A stretch of DNA of 64,000 bases from Flavobacterium xanthum (GCF_900142695.1 NZ_FRBU01000014.1:24891-88890), one strand, 5' to 3'; shown: positions 31,604 to 41,427, counted from the first letter of the stretch. Notes: generated by a model not told the origin, from the sequence alone. Made by a program: numbers and translations.

Positions 31604-32395
31604 TTACAAATCCTGCGCATTAGCAATCAGTTCTGCAATATCCATAACTTTTACTTCGCCTTCCTTTTCTTTATTTTTAATTCCATCAGTCATCATGGTA
31701 TTACAAAAAGGACAACCAGCAGCAATAATTTCTGGTTTTGTTTCTAAAGCATCTTCTGTTCTTTCAATGTTAACCTCTTTATTTCCGGGTTCAGCATCTT
31801 TAAACATTTGAGCACCACCTGCGCCACAACACAGTCCGTTAGCTTTAGAGCGCTTCATTTCCACTAATTCAGCATCCAATTTAAGGACCAATTCCCTTGG
31901 AGCTTCATAAACATTATTGGCTCTCCCTAAATAGCAAGGATCATGAAATGTAATACGTTTCCCTTTGAATTGTCCTCCCTCAATTGTTAGTCTTCCATCA
32001 TCTAACAATGATTTTAAAAACTCAGTGTGATGCACTACTTCATATTTTCCACCTAATTCAGGGTATTCGTTTTTAAGAGTATTAAAACAATGAGGACAAG
32101 CGGTAACAATTTTTTTTGCTTCATAAGCATTTAAAACCTCGATATTCATCATGGCTTGCATTTGGAATAAAAATTCATTCCCAGCTCGTTTAGCAGGATC
32201 TCCAGTACAGCTTTCTTCAGTACCTAAGACTGCAAAAGGAACATTGGCCCGATTCAAAATACGAACAAATGCCTTTGTTATTTTTTTTGCTCTATCATCA
32301 AAACTTCCTGCACATCCTACCCAAAACAAAACTTCTGGTTGTTTCCCTTGAGCTAACATTTCGGCCATTGTTGGCACTATTAAATTCTCTGACAT
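31604..32395 (-). CDS. Cysteine-rich (CCG) domain Fe-S oxidoreductase subunit, HdrB/LutA-like
   Basis: 263 aa with two CCG domains. The first has VGCAGSFDDRA and VTACPHCFNTL; the second has HDPCYLGR, LCCGAGGAQMF and GCPFCNTMM. This is the cysteine-rich module of heterodisulfide reductase, glycolate oxidase and lactate oxidase complexes, which bind special Fe-S clusters. It is encoded just after a membrane [4Fe-4S] protein, so the two likely form one redox complex. The electron donor and acceptor are unknown. Confidence 0.88.
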   Translation of the reverse strand: MSENLIVPTMAEMLAQGKQPEVLFWVGCAGSFDDRAKKITKAFVRILNRANVPFAVLGTEESCTGDPAKRAGNEFLFQMQAMMNIEVLNAYEAKKIVTACPHCFNTLKNEYPELGGKYEVVHHTEFLKSLLDDGRLTIEGGQFKGKRITFHDPCYLGRANNVYEAPRELVLKLDAELVEMKRSKANGLCCGAGGAQMFKDAEPGNKEVNIERTEDALETKPEIIAAGCPFCNTMMTDGIKNKEKEGEVKVMDIAELIANAQDL

Positions 32396-32468
32396 AACTT
32401 TTATTTTTTTTTCAAACGGTCAAAAAACACCTATTTGTAAGTATTGTTAAATTCTGCTTAGTACAAAA

Positions 32469-33803
32469 TTAATTTTCGTTTTTCCAATTCAATCTATCTT
32501 GCTGATTGTATTGCCATGGTGCTCCATTATTTTCAATATTGGTCATCATTGCATTGACAGGCATTGGAGCTGCGCTTTGTTCCATTACTAGATAGCGTCT
32601 CATATCCATAATAATTGAAAGTGGACTGATATTTACGGGACATTCTTCCACGCAAGCATTACATGATGTGCATGCCCATAGCTCTTCTGCTGTGATATAA
32701 TCGTTTAATAAGGTTTTGTTATCAGGAATAAAAATACCCTTATTGGCATCTATATTTCTTCCTACTTCCTCCATTCTATCTCTTGTGTCCATCATGATTT
32801 TGCGAGGAGACAATTTTTTCCCTGTTATATTGGCGGGACAGGAAGAGGTGCATCGACCACATTCTGTACACGTATACGCATTCAACAATTGAACCCAATT
32901 TAAATCCTGAATATCACTAGCGCCAAATTTACTTGGTACAGCATTTTCATCAACTGGCGCTGCTGCAAATGGATCTGCGGTAGGGTCCATCATTAGTTTT
33001 ACTTCTTTAGTAACGGATTCTAAATTATCAAATTTTCCTTGTGGATTTAAATCAGCAAAATAAGTGTTAGGAAACGCTAAAAGGATATGTAAATGCTTAG
33101 AAAAATACAAGTAATTCATAAAAATTAAAATACCCGTAATATGCAACCACCAAAATATTTCAGAAAGTAGCATGACTAATTCATTAGACATTCCATTAAA
33201 AATTGGTTCAATAAATTGACTTATAGGAAACGAACCCGCTTTTATAAAATGAGAAAAACCTCCAGGTACATTCTGTAAATGCAAATCAGAAGCATTCATT
33301 AATAAGAACAATGTCATTAATACTACCTCAAAATACAAGATGTAATTTCCATCATTTTTAGGCCAACCTTTTAAGTCTGAACTTACAAATCGTTTTAGTT
33401 TGATTGCATTTCTACGACTCCAAAAAGCAAAAACAGCCACTAAAACTAAAAATGCCAAAATTTCAAAAGAAGCAATTAGTACATCATACGTAGTTCCTAT
33501 AAAGGCAAAAACGCGGTGCGTACCAAAAAGTCCATCGATTATGATTTCTAGCAACTCTATATTAATAACCACAAATCCCACATAAACAATAATATGCAGA
33601 ATTCCTGCAACAGGGCGTTTGACCATTTTTGATTGACCCAGAGCAATCATAGCCATGTTAGTCCAACGTGCTTTTGGATTATCTGAACGATTTACGTCCG
33701 TTCCTAGATTAATATTTCTTCTGATTTTTTTGACGCTTGTAAAAAAATATCCGAAACCAATTACCAATAGTATGGCAAATAAAATGTTGTCTAAGTAGCT
33801 CAT
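32469..33803 (-). CDS. Membrane-bound [4Fe-4S] ferredoxin-type oxidoreductase subunit
   Basis: 444 aa. About five N-terminal membrane helices (residues ~1-270, NarI/DsrM-like, with His residues able to hold heme) precede two 4Fe-4S sites, CTECGRCTSSCP (about 315) and CTSCNACVEECP (about 380). It resembles fused HdrE/HdrC subunits. With the CCG protein encoded downstream it would carry electrons between the membrane quinone pool and a soluble partner (inference). Start ATG at 33803, five bases after the MlaD gene's stop. Confidence 0.88.
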   Translation of the reverse strand: MSYLDNILFAILLVIGFGYFFTSVKKIRRNINLGTDVNRSDNPKARWTNMAMIALGQSKMVKRPVAGILHIIVYVGFVVINIELLEIIIDGLFGTHRVFAFIGTTYDVLIASFEILAFLVLVAVFAFWSRRNAIKLKRFVSSDLKGWPKNDGNYILYFEVVLMTLFLLMNASDLHLQNVPGGFSHFIKAGSFPISQFIEPIFNGMSNELVMLLSEIFWWLHITGILIFMNYLYFSKHLHILLAFPNTYFADLNPQGKFDNLESVTKEVKLMMDPTADPFAAAPVDENAVPSKFGASDIQDLNWVQLLNAYTCTECGRCTSSCPANITGKKLSPRKIMMDTRDRMEEVGRNIDANKGIFIPDNKTLLNDYITAEELWACTSCNACVEECPVNISPLSIIMDMRRYLVMEQSAAPMPVNAMMTNIENNGAPWQYNQQDRLNWKNEN

Positions 33804-33808
33804 ATTTA

Positions 33809-34774
33809 CTATTTTTTTTCTACGGAAATAGAATCATTTTCAGGACCGACGTACGGTTTATTTTTTTTACCAAAGACAGAGATGTTGACATATCGTGTTG
33901 GATAAAGTCTTATATCTTGCAATAACAATTCCAATTCTTTGGTGGAAGTTTTAACATTTTGATAGAACGCATCATCATTCAATAATTTCCCCATTGAACC
34001 TTTACCGGACTCTAATCCAGTCACAATACCATCTACTCTTGCTAAAGTTGCATTCAAATTTTTAACGGTTTTACCCAAATCAGCTTTATCAAGTGAGTCT
34101 GAAATTTTTGAGAAATTCCCAGATATTTTATTAAAATTGGTAACCACACCATTTATTTGAGTTTTATTAGTGTTCAATAAATCATTAACACTCATAGAAA
34201 CTTTATGGAATTGTTCAATAGTTTTACTCAATTCAGCCAAAGTAAGTTTTAAATCCTGTTGCCCTTTTGGATCTAATACGTTATTTAAACCTGAAATTAA
34301 TACTTCCGTGCTTCCCAATAACTTTTCTAATTTTTCCTGAAGCGGTGCTAATTGATCTCCTACTTTATCGGTAAGTCCCATTTTGACTCCAGCTTGCAGT
34401 TTTTGGCCATCAACAGCTAAGGTTTTATCTTTAAAATTTGGAATAATTGCAATTTGTTTTCCTCCTATAAATCCAGGCTCATATATGGAAGCGATACTTG
34501 TTTTTGAAATTGGAAAATCCGTTTTCAATTGCAATTCTACTAATAATTGACCGGTACCTTCAATTATTGATATTTTACTCACTTTACCTATAACTAAACC
34601 GTTTAGCGTAACTGGTGCTGATGTAGCCAGACCTTCGACGGTTTTATATTCTACGTAAAATGTTTTGTAATTAATAAAAAGGTCTCTGCCTTTCAAAAAA
34701 CTGTAGCCCCAAATAAATAATAATATAGAAGCAATTACTAAAATAGCAGTTTTAATTTCTCGTGTGATTTTCAA
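33809..34774 (-). CDS. MlaD/MCE-family lipid-transport substrate-binding protein
   Basis: 321 aa with an N-terminal membrane anchor (IKTAILVIASILLFIWGYSFLKG) and one MCE domain at about 35-120 (FYVEYKTVEGLATSAPVTLNGLVIGKVSKI). The remainder is helical coiled coil with a disordered tail. MCE proteins form hexameric periplasmic rings for phospholipid transport between membranes. The start codon is TTG. Genes for the ABC parts of an Mla system are not in the window. Confidence 0.88.
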   Translation of the reverse strand: MKITREIKTAILVIASILLFIWGYSFLKGRDLFINYKTFYVEYKTVEGLATSAPVTLNGLVIGKVSKISIIEGTGQLLVELQLKTDFPISKTSIASIYEPGFIGGKQIAIIPNFKDKTLAVDGQKLQAGVKMGLTDKVGDQLAPLQEKLEKLLGSTEVLISGLNNVLDPKGQQDLKLTLAELSKTIEQFHKVSMSVNDLLNTNKTQINGVVTNFNKISGNFSKISDSLDKADLGKTVKNLNATLARVDGIVTGLESGKGSMGKLLNDDAFYQNVKTSTKELELLLQDIRLYPTRYVNISVFGKKNKPYVGPENDSISVEKK

Positions 34775-34824
34775 AATTTAAGTATTTTTTACAAATTTAA
34801 TATAAAATATTTGACTTGTTGTTA

Positions 34825-35955
34825 TTATTTAAGCGCTTCTTCTACACTTATACTTTTTCCGTCTCTAAACGCAATAATATACGCAGCAGAATACCCTCTG
34901 GATTTAACCTCCTTTAAATCTTTTTTTGCAACCGCATAATCTGATGTGTCGCCATAAGCATATTTGTAAAACGACCCATTTCTGGTTCTTACAGATACAT
35001 TTTTTAATCCTTTAAAATTAGAAGGATTCAATTTAATATTTTTATTTCCTGCTGCAAATTGAACTTTAAAAACAACATTTGAATTTGTTGCTTTTGATAC
35101 TTTACTGTCAGCAATTCGTTTTGACTTTGTACTCTTCCCCGCTTTACTGGATGGAATTTTATCATAATTGACGTCCGCTTGTGATACAAAATATTCTTTT
35201 TTATAGGATATGATCGCAGATGCAATTGCCTCGGCCATGTTATTTTGCCCTAAATCAGAGTTTAAATAAAGCCCTTCTTTACTATTCGATAAAAAACCAA
35301 GTTCAATTAACACACTTGGCATGTAAGATGCATCTAAAACCCATAAAGGAGTTTGCTTTATCCCTCTTGATTTTCGATGCAGTTTATTTCTAAAATTACT
35401 TTCGATTTTTGAGGCTAAACGTATGCTCCGATCTAGATAATCTTCCTGCAGTATTTTTAATCCAATCAAAGTTGCTGGATTTTTAGGATCAAATCCTTTG
35501 TAGCTGCGCTTATAATCCTTTTCCAATAAAATAACTGAATTTTCTTGTTTGGCAATTTCTAGGTTTCCTTTACTTCTAGTTAAACCCATTACAAAAGTTT
35601 CAGTACCATAGGGAACTGGATTTTTAACCGAATTACAATGTATCGAAACGAATAAATTGGCGTCTATACTGTTTGCTTTTTTAGGCCTGTCTTTTAATTC
35701 AATAAAAACATCCGATTTTCTGGTATGAACAACTTCAATATCCCTTTCTTTTTTTAGGTATTTTTCTAATTTCAAAGCAGTTTTTAAGGCGATTTCTTTT
35801 TCAACAAAACCATGATAGGAATTACCTGGATCTTTACCACCATGCCCTGCGTCTAATATAACGACAAACTTAGTAGTGGACTGAGAAAAAAGATTGGGAG
35901 AGAAAAATAAAATTAGAGTTACAAGTAGAGCTTTAATTTCTTTAGATAAATTCAA
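34825..35955 (-). CDS. N-acetylmuramoyl-L-alanine amidase (Amidase_3), copy 1
   Basis: 376 aa. Signal peptide MNLSKEIKALLVTLILFFSPNLFSQ; zinc amidase domain about 30-235 with VILDAGHGGKDPG, the Glu at YHGFVEKEIALK, VSIHCNS and VLIELGFLSN. A basic linker is followed by a small C-terminal SPOR-like domain (about 295-375, VFKVQFAAGNKNIKLNPSNFKGLKNV). It cleaves the amide between MurNAc and L-Ala in the periplasm. The start codon is TTG. It is a tandem paralogue of the next gene upstream and precedes the MlaD gene. Confidence 0.93.
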   Translation of the reverse strand: MNLSKEIKALLVTLILFFSPNLFSQSTTKFVVILDAGHGGKDPGNSYHGFVEKEIALKTALKLEKYLKKERDIEVVHTRKSDVFIELKDRPKKANSIDANLFVSIHCNSVKNPVPYGTETFVMGLTRSKGNLEIAKQENSVILLEKDYKRSYKGFDPKNPATLIGLKILQEDYLDRSIRLASKIESNFRNKLHRKSRGIKQTPLWVLDASYMPSVLIELGFLSNSKEGLYLNSDLGQNNMAEAIASAIISYKKEYFVSQADVNYDKIPSSKAGKSTKSKRIADSKVSKATNSNVVFKVQFAAGNKNIKLNPSNFKGLKNVSVRTRNGSFYKYAYGDTSDYAVAKKDLKEVKSRGYSAAYIIAFRDGKSISVEEALK

Positions 35956-36006
35956 AGTAGTCTTGTTGTTTTTTGGAAATTTAATAAAAAAGAATAATTG
36001 CTGTTT

Positions 36007-37173
36007 TTATTTAAGAGCGTCTTGAACAGTAATTTTTTCACCGTTTTTGAATGCAATTAAAAATGCCGAATCATATCCTTTTTCTTTGGCTTCCTGTAAC
36101 TGTTTTTTAGCTTCATCAAAATCAGAAGTTTCTCCGAACATATATTTGTAGACTCTATTTTCATAGGCTACCGATATATTTTTTAATCCTTTAAAATTTC
36201 TAGGAACTAAATCCAATCTTCTACTACTTGCTGAAAGTTGTACTTTGAAAACTGCTTTGGAATTGTCAACTGATTTATTGGATGAAACGGATCCAGAAGG
36301 TTGTGCCGTCATTTTTGCTTTCGCGGGAGTAACAGTATCTCGTATCGGTTTCTCGTTAATTTTTTGGGAAGGACGCTCTTCAAAAATTTCTACTTCGCCA
36401 TTCCCATAATATTCTTTTTTATAGCTCACGACTGCTTCAGCGATAGCCTTGGCAATTTCATTTTGACCTTCCTCAGAATTCAAGATATTCCCTTCTATAG
36501 AATTTGAAATAAAACCCATTTCAATCAAAACTCTGGGCATGTAGGCTTTATGCAGCACCATAAAAGGCGCTTGTTTCACTCCACCACCTCTTATTTTTTT
36601 TCCTAATTCACCAAAAGCATCTTCCACCTTGCTCGCTAAGGAAATACTATTATCTAAATATTCTTCCTGCATTAGCGTCATTCCAATCATGGTCTCAGGA
36701 GAATTTGGATCAAATCCTTCATATTTTTGCTTGTAATCTTTTTCTAATGTAATAACGGAGTTCTCTTTTTTGGCCGCTTCTAAATTGGATGCTACCTTAC
36801 TCAAACCCATTACATACGTTTCTGTTCCATCAGCCGCAGTATTTCTATTCGCGTTACAATGAATAGAAACAAATATGTTTGCATTAAATCGATTGGCAAT
36901 ATTGGCTCTTTCAATTAAATCTATAAAAACATCCGTTTTCCTGGTATAATTGACTTGCATTTGAGGTGTTGCCTCTAATATTTTACCCACTTTTAAAACG
37001 ACTGCCAAAGCAATATTTTTTTCTATACGACCTTCATACACAGCCCCAAAATCATGTGCGCCGTGACCCGCATCTAAAGTTACTTTAAAAGTGTTAGATT
37101 GACTGTAACCTCCCAACGAAATTAGTATCAAAATAAAAGTTACAATTATTCTAATTTTACTTGTACTGTGCAT
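36007..37173 (-). CDS. N-acetylmuramoyl-L-alanine amidase (Amidase_3), copy 2
   Basis: 388 aa. It has the same architecture as its neighbour: signal peptide (MHSTSKIRIIVTFILILISLGGYSQ), zinc amidase domain with VTLDAGHGAHDFGAVYEG, VSIHCNANRN and VLIEMGFISN, a linker, and a C-terminal SPOR-like domain (VFKVQLSASSRRLDLVPRNFKGLKNI). The two copies are clearly related yet well diverged, so the duplication is old. It is divergent from lptD, with only 83 bp between the two start regions. Confidence 0.93.
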   Translation of the reverse strand: MHSTSKIRIIVTFILILISLGGYSQSNTFKVTLDAGHGAHDFGAVYEGRIEKNIALAVVLKVGKILEATPQMQVNYTRKTDVFIDLIERANIANRFNANIFVSIHCNANRNTAADGTETYVMGLSKVASNLEAAKKENSVITLEKDYKQKYEGFDPNSPETMIGMTLMQEEYLDNSISLASKVEDAFGELGKKIRGGGVKQAPFMVLHKAYMPRVLIEMGFISNSIEGNILNSEEGQNEIAKAIAEAVVSYKKEYYGNGEVEIFEERPSQKINEKPIRDTVTPAKAKMTAQPSGSVSSNKSVDNSKAVFKVQLSASSRRLDLVPRNFKGLKNISVAYENRVYKYMFGETSDFDEAKKQLQEAKEKGYDSAFLIAFKNGEKITVQDALK

Positions 37174-37256
37174 AAAGCTATAAGTTAATTTAATTAAAAG
37201 ACTACCACTATAAATTTATTTATTTGACTATTTTTGACAAAAAATAATATGTAAGT

Positions 37257-40007
37257 TTGACATGTCAAAAAACAGGCCATACTTTTACAAAAATAGCATT
37301 TAAACCTTTGCATACAAACTTATTTAATATCGTTTTATTATCAATTTTCCTGTCAATAGGTTCTGGTAAGTTATATTCTCAAGATATATCAAAAAAAAAG
37401 ACTGTTATACCCGCTAACAAACAGGCAGATAGCGCAAAACCAATTGTTGATAGTATTAAAACTCCCGTTTTAGTAGTTCAAAAGCAAAGTGATACAATAA
37501 AAATTGACAGTATTAAACCTAAAAAAGCTTTTTTGGATGGCAAGGTAAAGTACAAAGCAGATAAGTATGCTAAAATTGACCAGAAGAAAAAAACCATTAC
37601 GCTTTATGACCAAGCAGAATTATACTATCAGGATATTGAGTTAAAGTCCGGTATCATTGTCATGAATTATGAGAAAAATGAAGTATATGCTGGCCGCATA
37701 AAAGATTCTACCGGTACATTTACCCAATTTCCAAATTTTAAGCAAGGCGCTAACGTTATTGAACCCGATTCTATTCGTTTTAATTTTAAAACAAAAAAAG
37801 CGTTAATCTGGAATTCAAGATCTGAACAAGGAGAATTCAAAATAAAAGCTGCCGTCACCAAAAAAGAAAATGATTCCGTTTATTTTTTAAAAGGAGCCCG
37901 ATTCACCACTTCAAAAGATGTGGACAATCCGGAATATTATTTTCAAACAAATAAAGTAAAGTTTATTCCTGGTAAAAAGGTTGTTACTGGATTAACGAAC
38001 ATGGTTATCGCAAACGTTCCTACACCTATAGCTCTACCGTTTGCTTTTTTTCCAATGAGTAAAGAAACCAGTATTTCAGGACTCATTTTACCCAGTTATA
38101 ATGATTCTAACAACAGGGGATTTTCACTCCAAAACTTAGGTTATTATTTTGCTTTAAGCGATAATTATGACTTAACCGTTTTAGGTGATTATTATACCAA
38201 TGGAAGTTATGGCTTGCGGTTTGAATCTTCTTACGCCAAAAGATACAATTTTGTGGGTAATTTAAATATTCGATTCGAAAATTTAATCACCAGTGAAAGA
38301 GGCTATCCCGATTATTTGAAACAAAATATTTATAATATCCAGTGGTCCCATTCCAGGGATTCCAAATCGAATCCTAATTCAAGTTTTTCAGCTTCTGTGA
38401 ATTTAGGGAGTAGCAAATACTTCCAGCAATCCATTAATCAGGTCAATATTGGTTCAAACTTAAATAATACCTTAAGTTCCTCCGTATCCTATTCTAAAAC
38501 TTTTACTACGGTACCTCAAGTACGAATGTCTTTGACTGCAACCCACTCCCAAAATACGCAAACCGAAGAAATAAATATGACTTTGCCAACACTGCAATTG
38601 AGTGTGGATCGAATTTATCCATTTGTAGGAAAAGATGGAGTGCGAAAAGGTTTTATCAAAAACATCAATTTACAATACAATTTGAACGGAAGAAACAGCA
38701 TTGTTACCACCGATTCTTTATTCTTTAAACCACAAATGTTCCGAGATGCAAAAATTGGTTTTCAACATAGTATTCCCTTAAGCACCAATTTCAAGTTGTT
38801 TAAATATTTCAGCGCATCAACGGCTGTAAATTATGAGGAAATATGGTATACCAAAACAATTGAAAGAAGCTATGATACGGACCAAAGCAAAGTAGTTGAT
38901 AAAACAATCAATGGATTTGACGCTTTCAGAACGTATTCCTTCTCCTCTAGTGTGGGAACTACTATTTATGGAACATTTAATTTTGGTAAAGACAAGAAAA
39001 TTAAATCAATACGACATGTCATGAGACCTTCTGCTTCCTACGGATATACTCCTAGTTTTGAGAAATATTATGACACCTATGCTTCTGATGCCAGCGGTAC
39101 CATGATACAGCAGTATTCCCGATTTGAAAATGGAATTTACGGGGCTCCAGGTTTAAGTAACGCCAATACTTTAGGCTTTGATTTAAGCAACACTTTTGAA
39201 GCAAAAGTTACTGACCGAGACAGTACTAAAGTTGAACCAAAAAAAATCATGTTGCTAAATAATTTAAATCTTTCCACAAGTTACAATCTGGATGCTGATG
39301 GCGTAACCTCCCTCGCTTTTTCACCAGTAAGAGTTAGTGGCGGTACCACGTTACTGGACAACAAAATGAATGTCAATTTTGGTGCGACATTAGACCCTTA
39401 CGCCATTGACAATTCTGGCAGACGAATTAATGTATTCAATATAGACAATGGAGGAAGTCTTTTTAGAATGACTAGTTCTAATATGACGCTTAACTATTCA
39501 ATCGCTAGTACCGGGAAAGACAAAATAAAAAAGGACAAGAACTCATTAAGTCAACGAAATGGTGGTCGTGAAGATGATTTATTTGGAACAAATACAGACT
39601 TAGGAGACAGCCGAAGAAGCCAGTTTGATGAAGAAGAAAACAGTGAAGTGGAAGATAAAATTTCAGAATTCTTTAACTCTAAATTACCGTGGGATATGAC
39701 CTTTGCCTATTCCTTGACCTACGGAAACAACAACCGGGAAAACAAAATAATTGGGAATTCTATTATGATATCTGCTAATGCAGACATCACTCCTAAATGG
39801 AAAGCTGGTGTCTCTACGGGCTATGATTTTGTACAAAATGGAGTTACTTTCACACAACTGCGATTTGAGAGAGATTTGTTAAGCTGGAGAATGGATTTTA
39901 ACTGGTCACCTTTTGGTACCAATGCTAACTGGGGATTCTTCATTGGAATAAAATCTGGTGTGCTTAGCGACATCAAATGGGACAAACGAAGCGTCATCAA
40001 CCGATAA
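37257..40007 (+). CDS. lptD: LPS-assembly outer-membrane protein LptD
   Basis: 916 aa. A signal-like segment (about residues 20-42, LFNIVLLSIFLSIGSGKLYSQ) precedes an OstA/LptA-type jellyroll (about 85-240) and a large beta-barrel C-terminal region. Bacteroidota LptD hallmarks include ANVPTPIALPFAFFPMSKETSISGLILPSYNDS. It forms, with LptE, the channel that places LPS in the outer leaflet. The start is uncertain: TTG at 37257 is listed, but TTG at 37308 gives a much cleaner signal peptide. There is no in-frame ATG before the jellyroll. The stop overlaps the upstream region of ridA. Confidence 0.9.
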   Translation: MTCQKTGHTFTKIAFKPLHTNLFNIVLLSIFLSIGSGKLYSQDISKKKTVIPANKQADSAKPIVDSIKTPVLVVQKQSDTIKIDSIKPKKAFLDGKVKYKADKYAKIDQKKKTITLYDQAELYYQDIELKSGIIVMNYEKNEVYAGRIKDSTGTFTQFPNFKQGANVIEPDSIRFNFKTKKALIWNSRSEQGEFKIKAAVTKKENDSVYFLKGARFTTSKDVDNPEYYFQTNKVKFIPGKKVVTGLTNMVIANVPTPIALPFAFFPMSKETSISGLILPSYNDSNNRGFSLQNLGYYFALSDNYDLTVLGDYYTNGSYGLRFESSYAKRYNFVGNLNIRFENLITSERGYPDYLKQNIYNIQWSHSRDSKSNPNSSFSASVNLGSSKYFQQSINQVNIGSNLNNTLSSSVSYSKTFTTVPQVRMSLTATHSQNTQTEEINMTLPTLQLSVDRIYPFVGKDGVRKGFIKNINLQYNLNGRNSIVTTDSLFFKPQMFRDAKIGFQHSIPLSTNFKLFKYFSASTAVNYEEIWYTKTIERSYDTDQSKVVDKTINGFDAFRTYSFSSSVGTTIYGTFNFGKDKKIKSIRHVMRPSASYGYTPSFEKYYDTYASDASGTMIQQYSRFENGIYGAPGLSNANTLGFDLSNTFEAKVTDRDSTKVEPKKIMLLNNLNLSTSYNLDADGVTSLAFSPVRVSGGTTLLDNKMNVNFGATLDPYAIDNSGRRINVFNIDNGGSLFRMTSSNMTLNYSIASTGKDKIKKDKNSLSQRNGGREDDLFGTNTDLGDSRRSQFDEEENSEVEDKISEFFNSKLPWDMTFAYSLTYGNNNRENKIIGNSIMISANADITPKWKAGVSTGYDFVQNGVTFTQLRFERDLLSWRMDFNWSPFGTNANWGFFIGIKSGVLSDIKWDKRSVINR

Positions 40008-40054
40008 AGCGTTTCAAAACAAGTACGAACTATAAAATTAGAAATTATAACGAT

Positions 40055-40444
40055 ATGCCTTTTATGAAAAAGATAATTTTTACAGAAAAAGCACCGGCAC
40101 CCATCGGTCCTTACAACCAAGCAGTTCTTAAGGGAGACACCCTTTATACCTCTGGACAAATTGCGATCAACCCTACAACAGGAGAATTAGTTACTACTAC
40201 TATTGAAATCGAGACAGAACAAGTAATGCAAAATATGAAAGCAGTTTTAGAAGCTGCCGGAATGACATTTGAGAACGTGGTCAAAACAACCATCTTTATA
40301 ATGGATATGAATGATTTTGCAAAAATAAATACAGTCTATGGCTCTTATTTTGATGAAAAAACAGCTCCAGCACGCGAAACAGTTCAAGTGGCCTGTCTGC
40401 CAAAAAATGTGAATGTAGAAATTTCAATGATTGCGATTCTTTAA
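40055..40444 (+). CDS. ridA: RidA family enamine/imine deaminase
   Basis: 129 aa from the ATG at 40055; a start at 40064 (MKKIIFTEKAPAPIGPYNQAV) is equally plausible and gives the usual 126 aa. The frame stays open upstream but is not conserved there. Conserved segments are APAPIGPYNQAVLKGDTLYTSGQIAINP, FENVVKTTIFIMDMNDFAKIN and ARETVQVACLPKNVNVEI with the Arg that binds the carboxylate. It hydrolyses reactive 2-aminoacrylate from PLP enzymes. It starts 47 bp after lptD and may share its transcript. Confidence 0.94.
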   Translation: MPFMKKIIFTEKAPAPIGPYNQAVLKGDTLYTSGQIAINPTTGELVTTTIEIETEQVMQNMKAVLEAAGMTFENVVKTTIFIMDMNDFAKINTVYGSYFDEKTAPARETVQVACLPKNVNVEISMIAIL

Positions 40445-40504
40445 TCAATTAAATAGCCTAGTAGTATTTTCAGCTTTGAGATAACTATGCTACATTGAAA
40501 TAAA

Positions 40505-40553
40505 AAAATCACTACTATTTTACTTGAATCGAGTAAACTAGTAGTGATTTTGA
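40505..40553. terminator. Long bipartite hairpin terminator between ridA and BadF kinase
   Basis: Outer arms AAATCACTACTA and TAGTAGTGATTT enclose inner arms TTTACT and AGTAAA. The whole hairpin is about 44 nt with one mismatch pair. A and T runs on both sides suit the two convergent genes. Confidence 0.85.
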
Positions 40554-40575
40554 GTTTAAAGCAACTTTTAAAAAA

Positions 40576-41427
40576 TTACTTGTTCTTAATATGATAAGCA
40601 ATCAATCCATCGATTGGTCTTCTTAGGACATTGCCTAATTGCAATTCGTATTTATCAAATGTTTCTTGTAGTTCTTCTTTCAAGTAAAAGGCAATAGAAC
40701 CAACAAAATGCACCGGAACCTCTTTGCAATTATCATATTGTTTAATATAATTTTTGACAAAAGATTTCATGCCTTTGAAGATAATTTTTCTACAAAACTC
40801 TGTTTCTTTATGTTGAATTAAAAACTTGGCAAAAGTCGCCAAGTAAGCATTTGGATTCGGCTCTTTGTACAATTTGCTTTTTATAGCGTCTGGATCTAAA
40901 TCGTATTCTTTTTCAAATTCGACTGCCAGTTCTTTTGGCATTTTATTGAAATAATATTTTCTAATTAATTCTTTACCAAAAACGTTTCCACTGCAATCAT
41001 CCATGGCAATATAACCCAAGGATTGTACTTTTTGATGCAATTCTTTCCCATCAAAATAGCTACAGTTAGATCCTGTTCCTAAAATGGAAACAATCGCTTT
41101 TTCGCCTTTTGGGGTAGTTGCATAAACAGCAGCATACGTATCTTCCTTAACATCGATAATGGCATTAGAAAAATAAGTTTGAAAAACCTGAGAAAGAGTA
41201 ATTTTCATTTTTTCAGTACCACAACCTGCTCCATAAAAGAACAGATGGCTTGCGTTTTTCTTATTCTGCAAAATATCAAAACGATCATTTAGACGGTCTA
41301 TGATCTCATTTGCTTCAAGCACTTCAGGATTCAAGCCTAAAGTTTGTGTAGTAAACAATATTTTACCCTCATCATCTATTGCAATCCAATCGGCTTTTGT
41401 AGAACCACTATCAACTATTAATCTCAT
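40576..41427 (-). CDS. BadF/BadG-type ATPase, N-acetylglucosamine kinase-like
   Basis: 283 aa ASKHA-fold protein. The phosphate-binding loop is VDSGSTKADW at the start, with SILGTGSNCSYFDG and YIAMDDCSGNVFGKELI further in. Members of this group in Bacteroidota resemble eukaryotic GlcNAc kinase, so phosphorylation of GlcNAc or a related amino sugar is likely; activation of another substrate is possible. It lies between gap and ridA with hairpins on both sides, thus it is monocistronic. Confidence 0.85.
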   Translation of the reverse strand: MRLIVDSGSTKADWIAIDDEGKILFTTQTLGLNPEVLEANEIIDRLNDRFDILQNKKNASHLFFYGAGCGTEKMKITLSQVFQTYFSNAIIDVKEDTYAAVYATTPKGEKAIVSILGTGSNCSYFDGKELHQKVQSLGYIAMDDCSGNVFGKELIRKYYFNKMPKELAVEFEKEYDLDPDAIKSKLYKEPNPNAYLATFAKFLIQHKETEFCRKIIFKGMKSFVKNYIKQYDNCKEVPVHFVGSIAFYLKEELQETFDKYELQLGNVLRRPIDGLIAYHIKNK

